Shown here: positions 13,573 to 15,498 of the stretch, one piece after another
How the letters are laid out: every line of letters begins with the position of its first letter
Numbering within the stretch: the stretch's first letter is position 1
Assembly (NCBI GenBank): GCA_026967815.1
Contig: JAPUUO010000023.1
Coordinates: 1 to 15,498 of the forward strand
From: Candidatus Bathyarchaeota archaeon
Lineage (GTDB): Archaea > Thermoproteota > Bathyarchaeia > Bathyarchaeales > Bathyarchaeaceae
Length of the DNA: 15,498 bases
Direction: 5' to 3'
Position numbers and translations under genes: made by a program
Notes under the pieces: model-generated
Databases searched by the model: none
What the model was told of the DNA's origin: nothing
What the model saw: the letters and a program-made list of their open reading frames with translations, nothing else

Positions 13573-13613
13573 CTTTTCAAGTCCTAATAAGATTCTCATA
13601 TCCTCTTGAAAAG
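13573..13613. repeat. 9-bp inverted repeat in the HAD-MsrA gap
   Basis: CTTTTCAAG (13573-13581) and CTTGAAAAG (13605-13613) are perfect inverted copies 23 bases apart. This lies downstream of the candidate RNA and well upstream of MsrA. It could be a hairpin or a two-half-site binding element. The rest of 13514-13830 shows only a GCGCGCGCG run (13552-13560 region) and no gene. Confidence 0.4.
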
Positions 13614-13828
13614 CTAGCGTACATGTTCTGTAGGCGTGCGAAAAAAAAGAGAGATGCGACTAAATAGCGAGTAGGAATCGCCAGCTTGCCATTCTGATAC
13701 ACCAAGATACAAGATTGACAAACTTGATTTAGACGTCTTTGAAATTGATCTTATGTTGATAAGTGAGCACTGTTATCTCAGAGAAAAGTTGCTCTCTTAC
13801 TTGGGCATTTCTCTCACGAAATCCTTAA

Positions 13829-13838
13829 ACAAACCACC
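13829..13838 (+). promoter_or_regulatory. TATA-like box for msrA
   Basis: The TTAAA-containing stretch lies about 30-40 bases before the ATG at 13869 and predicts a short leader that still contains the GGAG site at 13856-13859. Confidence 0.3.
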
Positions 13839-13868
13839 AACCTCAGTTACTGCTTGGAGTCACAAAAA

Positions 13869-14405
13869 ATGGTCTCTAAAGAAGTGGCAACACTTGGGGG
13901 TGGCTGCTTCTGGTGTACAGAAGCTGTTTTTAGCGAGATAAAAGGTGTGTTGAAGGTTGAGCCAGGCTATTCTGGCGGTTCATTGGCAAATCCGACTTAC
14001 GAGCAGGTTTCTACTGGGACAACAGGACACGCTGAAGTTGTGCACATCACCTTTGATCCGGGCATTATCTCATTCAGAGAAATTCTCAAGGTGTTCTTTG
14101 CAACGCATGATCCAACTACTTTGAACCGTCAAGGTGCAGACGTTGGCGCTCGATATCGATCAGTATTATTCTACCATGATAAAGAACAGAAAGTAACCAT
14201 TGAGAAGCTTATTGGGGAACTTAATAACGCAAAAATATATGGTGCACCGATTGTGACGAAAGTCGAGCCGTTCGAAGCCTTCTACAAAGGTGAGGATTAT
14301 CACAAGGATTACTTCAAAAGCCATCCCGAACGGCCCTACAGTAGATTAGTCATTGCGCCAAAGATCGCCAAGTTACGTGAAAACTATCGAGATGAGCTCA
14401 AATGA
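13869..14405 (+). CDS. msrA: Peptide methionine sulfoxide reductase MsrA
   Basis: 178 residues, cytosolic. It reduces the S-form of methionine sulfoxide in proteins and free methionine. Signature G-C13-F-W-C16 with catalytic C13 near the N-terminus; P-G-Y-S-G-G; T-T-G-H-A-E-V-V-H with the acid E56; H-D-P-T-T-L-N-R-Q-G-A-D-V-G-A-R-Y-R-S; and the C-terminal E-D-Y-H-K-D-Y-F. All are canonical MsrA elements. Only two cysteines exist, both in GCFWC, so no distal resolving cysteine is present. Recycling must use C16 or go directly through a thioredoxin- or glutaredoxin-type partner such as the one at 922. ATG 13869 is chosen because GGAG (13856-13859) sits nine bases before it; a TTG at 13854 in the same frame overlaps that site. 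No MsrB domain. Convergent with uvsE, 56 bases apart. Confidence 0.96.
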   Translation: MVSKEVATLGGGCFWCTEAVFSEIKGVLKVEPGYSGGSLANPTYEQVSTGTTGHAEVVHITFDPGIISFREILKVFFATHDPTTLNRQGADVGARYRSVLFYHDKEQKVTIEKLIGELNNAKIYGAPIVTKVEPFEAFYKGEDYHKDYFKSHPERPYSRLVIAPKIAKLRENYRDELK

Positions 14406-14461
14406 AGTCAGATCGGCCTAGTTATGGTAGGACCTCGTACTTATTTCATAGCGAATTGCTC

Positions 14462-15361
14462 TCAAAACATCGCTGAGAAACGATGATCTTGTGAAGCGAT
14501 TTTCACGGCTTTGAGCGCGCTTTGCTCTTTGTCTTTTATCTCAAGCATTAGATCATAATCGAACGACCTTGTGACTTCTAAGAAATTTCTGAATTGGTCC
14601 AAGTCAAGTGTCTCGGCATGTTTTCCTTGTCTCTTTCCACTTTGTTGAGAACTGTAGTCAACCATGGGCAAACCATCTCTTTTCTTCCAAGTCTTCGTGA
14701 ATAGTTCAAAAGCTTCAGGTATGGTTTCGCCGGAATTGTTGATTTCGTGGTGGAAAAGATCGAACAGTACTGGAATTCCCGTTGCACTGTGTATCTGAAT
14801 GCAGTCGTTCAGGCCGTAACACTTATCATCATTCTCGACTACCAGCCGTCTTTTGATTCTTTCGTCAAGGCTTTCAAATCTTCTTACGAACCTTTTTCTA
14901 CTTTTTTCTCTGTCTCTATAAACGCCGCCAACATGTATCTGTATTCTAGCGGAGGTCCCGAGTCCCATTGAATCTAGAACCTCTGCGTGATAAGCAAGTT
15001 CTCTCACACTTCTTTCAGAAACGCTTTCGTCCACAGAATTGATGACAGTGAACTGGTCAGGATGCATGGATATTCTCATATTGTTGCACATGATGAAATC
15101 TCCAATGGCCTTTAACTGTTTACGAAAATGTCTCTGCCAATTTAACCTGCAGATTGGATGTGAGCCAAAAGGAATAAGATCAGAGGTTATTCGAAAGAAT
15201 AGTAATTTGTATCTTAGGTTGAACCTCAGAATCTCATCAAGACAGGCTAAGTTGTTTTCAATGGTTTCGATCAAGCGATCTTCCGAGTAAGACTTCAGAC
15301 GGAATGTCCGACCGCTCTTGCATCCTATTGTCGTATTTATACACGGATACCCAATTCTCAT
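14462..15361 (-). CDS. uvsE: UV damage endonuclease UvsE (UVDE)
   Basis: 299 residues, full length for the family. The enzyme nicks DNA 5' to UV photoproducts (and some other lesions) using a TIM barrel with a trinuclear metal site. Family motifs in order: RIGYPCIN at the N-terminus; FRITSDLIPFGSHP (56-69); RISMHPDQF (96-104) with H100; IQIHVGGVYRD (140-150) with H143; LVVENDD (173-179) with E176; PVLFDLFHHE (197-206) with D201 and the two His; MVDYSSQ (233-239); GKHAE (246-250) with H248; and DLMLEIKDKE (270-279) with E274. The whole metal set appears intact. ATG 15361 is supported by AGGAAG about 9 bases upstream. It follows another minus-strand gene by 30 bases, so the two may share a transcript. 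Confidence 0.95.
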   Translation of the reverse strand: MRIGYPCINTTIGCKSGRTFRLKSYSEDRLIETIENNLACLDEILRFNLRYKLLFFRITSDLIPFGSHPICRLNWQRHFRKQLKAIGDFIMCNNMRISMHPDQFTVINSVDESVSERSVRELAYHAEVLDSMGLGTSARIQIHVGGVYRDREKSRKRFVRRFESLDERIKRRLVVENDDKCYGLNDCIQIHSATGIPVLFDLFHHEINNSGETIPEAFELFTKTWKKRDGLPMVDYSSQQSGKRQGKHAETLDLDQFRNFLEVTRSFDYDLMLEIKDKEQSALKAVKIASQDHRFSAMF

Positions 15362-15391
15362 TCGAGTTCTTCCTATTCGAAAGAACCACTC

Positions 15392-15498
15392 TTATGGGGA
15401 TTTTAGGCCGATCTCCTCAGCTACTTCAAATCTCAATATCACTAAAGGTTTTTCCGGAGAAAGCGAAGACCAACCGTCTTCCTTTTTGAAGCCGTGAG
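15392..15498 (-). CDS. C-terminal end of an unidentified gene, cut by the window edge
   Basis: One minus-strand frame is open from the window edge to a TAA at 15394-15392. It encodes about 34 residues, beginning HGFKKEDGWSSLSPEKP and continuing LVILRFEVAEEIGLKSP. The composition is protein-like, with an alternating hydrophobic strand (LVILRFEV). The other two minus frames close earlier or look less natural. It ends 30 bases before uvsE in the same direction, a spacing that fits an operon. Too short to name. Confidence 0.45.
   Translation of the reverse strand, partial: HGFKKEDGWSSLSPEKPLVILRFEVAEEIGLKSP

Noticed and set aside
13753..13941. A 62-codon plus-strand frame entering msrA
   Set aside because: It is out of frame with msrA, covers its promoter and active-site codons, and reads as noise.

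Overview
The window looks like a chromosomal segment from an uncultured archaeon. The gene-proximal control signals are archaeal: TATA-like boxes about 25-30 bases before short leaders or directly before start codons, mixed with a few strong GGAGG ribosome binding sites. The gene set also fits an anaerobic or oxygen-sensitive archaeon: an aldehyde ferredoxin oxidoreductase (AOR) family enzyme with a polyferredoxin, a ferredoxin:disulfide reductase-rubredoxin fusion, two metallo-beta-lactamase-fold hydrolases and a flavoredoxin-like protein. A lineage such as Bathyarchaeia or an Asgard group is possible, but this is inference and nothing here proves it. No insertion sequence, phage gene, CRISPR array, tRNA or rRNA was seen.

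Layout, left to right. 1-748 (-) is the N-terminal part of a sodium/calcium exchanger, cut by the window edge. 922-1757 (+) is a two-gene redox operon: a CGWC glutaredoxin and a ferredoxin:thioredoxin reductase catalytic domain fused to a rubredoxin-like domain. 1807-2061 (-) is a small orphan gene. 2062-2471 is mostly non-coding, with one doubtful 45-codon ORF. 2472-3503 (-) is a secreted protein of the AttH/CrtC (lipocalin-like) type whose true start may be an ACG codon. 3641-6045 (-) is a two-gene operon of a sixteen-cysteine ferredoxin and an AOR family oxidoreductase. 6232-6879 (+) is an UPF0173-like metal-dependent hydrolase and 7058-7633 (+) a SAM methyltransferase that overlaps tail to tail with a membrane-anchored serine hydrolase (7600-8889, -). 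9189-10976 (+) is an M3 oligoendopeptidase. 11157-11711 (-) is a flavin reductase-like split-barrel protein, divergent from a glyoxalase II-like hydrolase (11826-12515, +). A HAD hydrolase follows (12535-13239, -), then an unusually long divergent gap (13240-13868), then MsrA (13869-14405, +), convergent with UV damage endonuclease UvsE (14462-15361, -). The last bases carry the C-terminus of one more minus-strand gene.

Functional theme: low-potential ferredoxin chemistry (AOR plus polyferredoxin, ferredoxin:disulfide reductase plus glutaredoxin) next to oxidative and UV damage repair (MsrA, UvsE). The genes are mostly single transcription units, so the links are thematic rather than one pathway.

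The most unusual signal is in the 13240-13868 gap. About 140 nt (13369-13510) fold on paper into a fully nested, multibranched structure: a 14-bp perfect stem, a second stem of 9 perfect pairs extended to 14, and three shorter helices. Several G-U pairs fit only a plus-strand RNA. I do not recognise it as any known RNA class.
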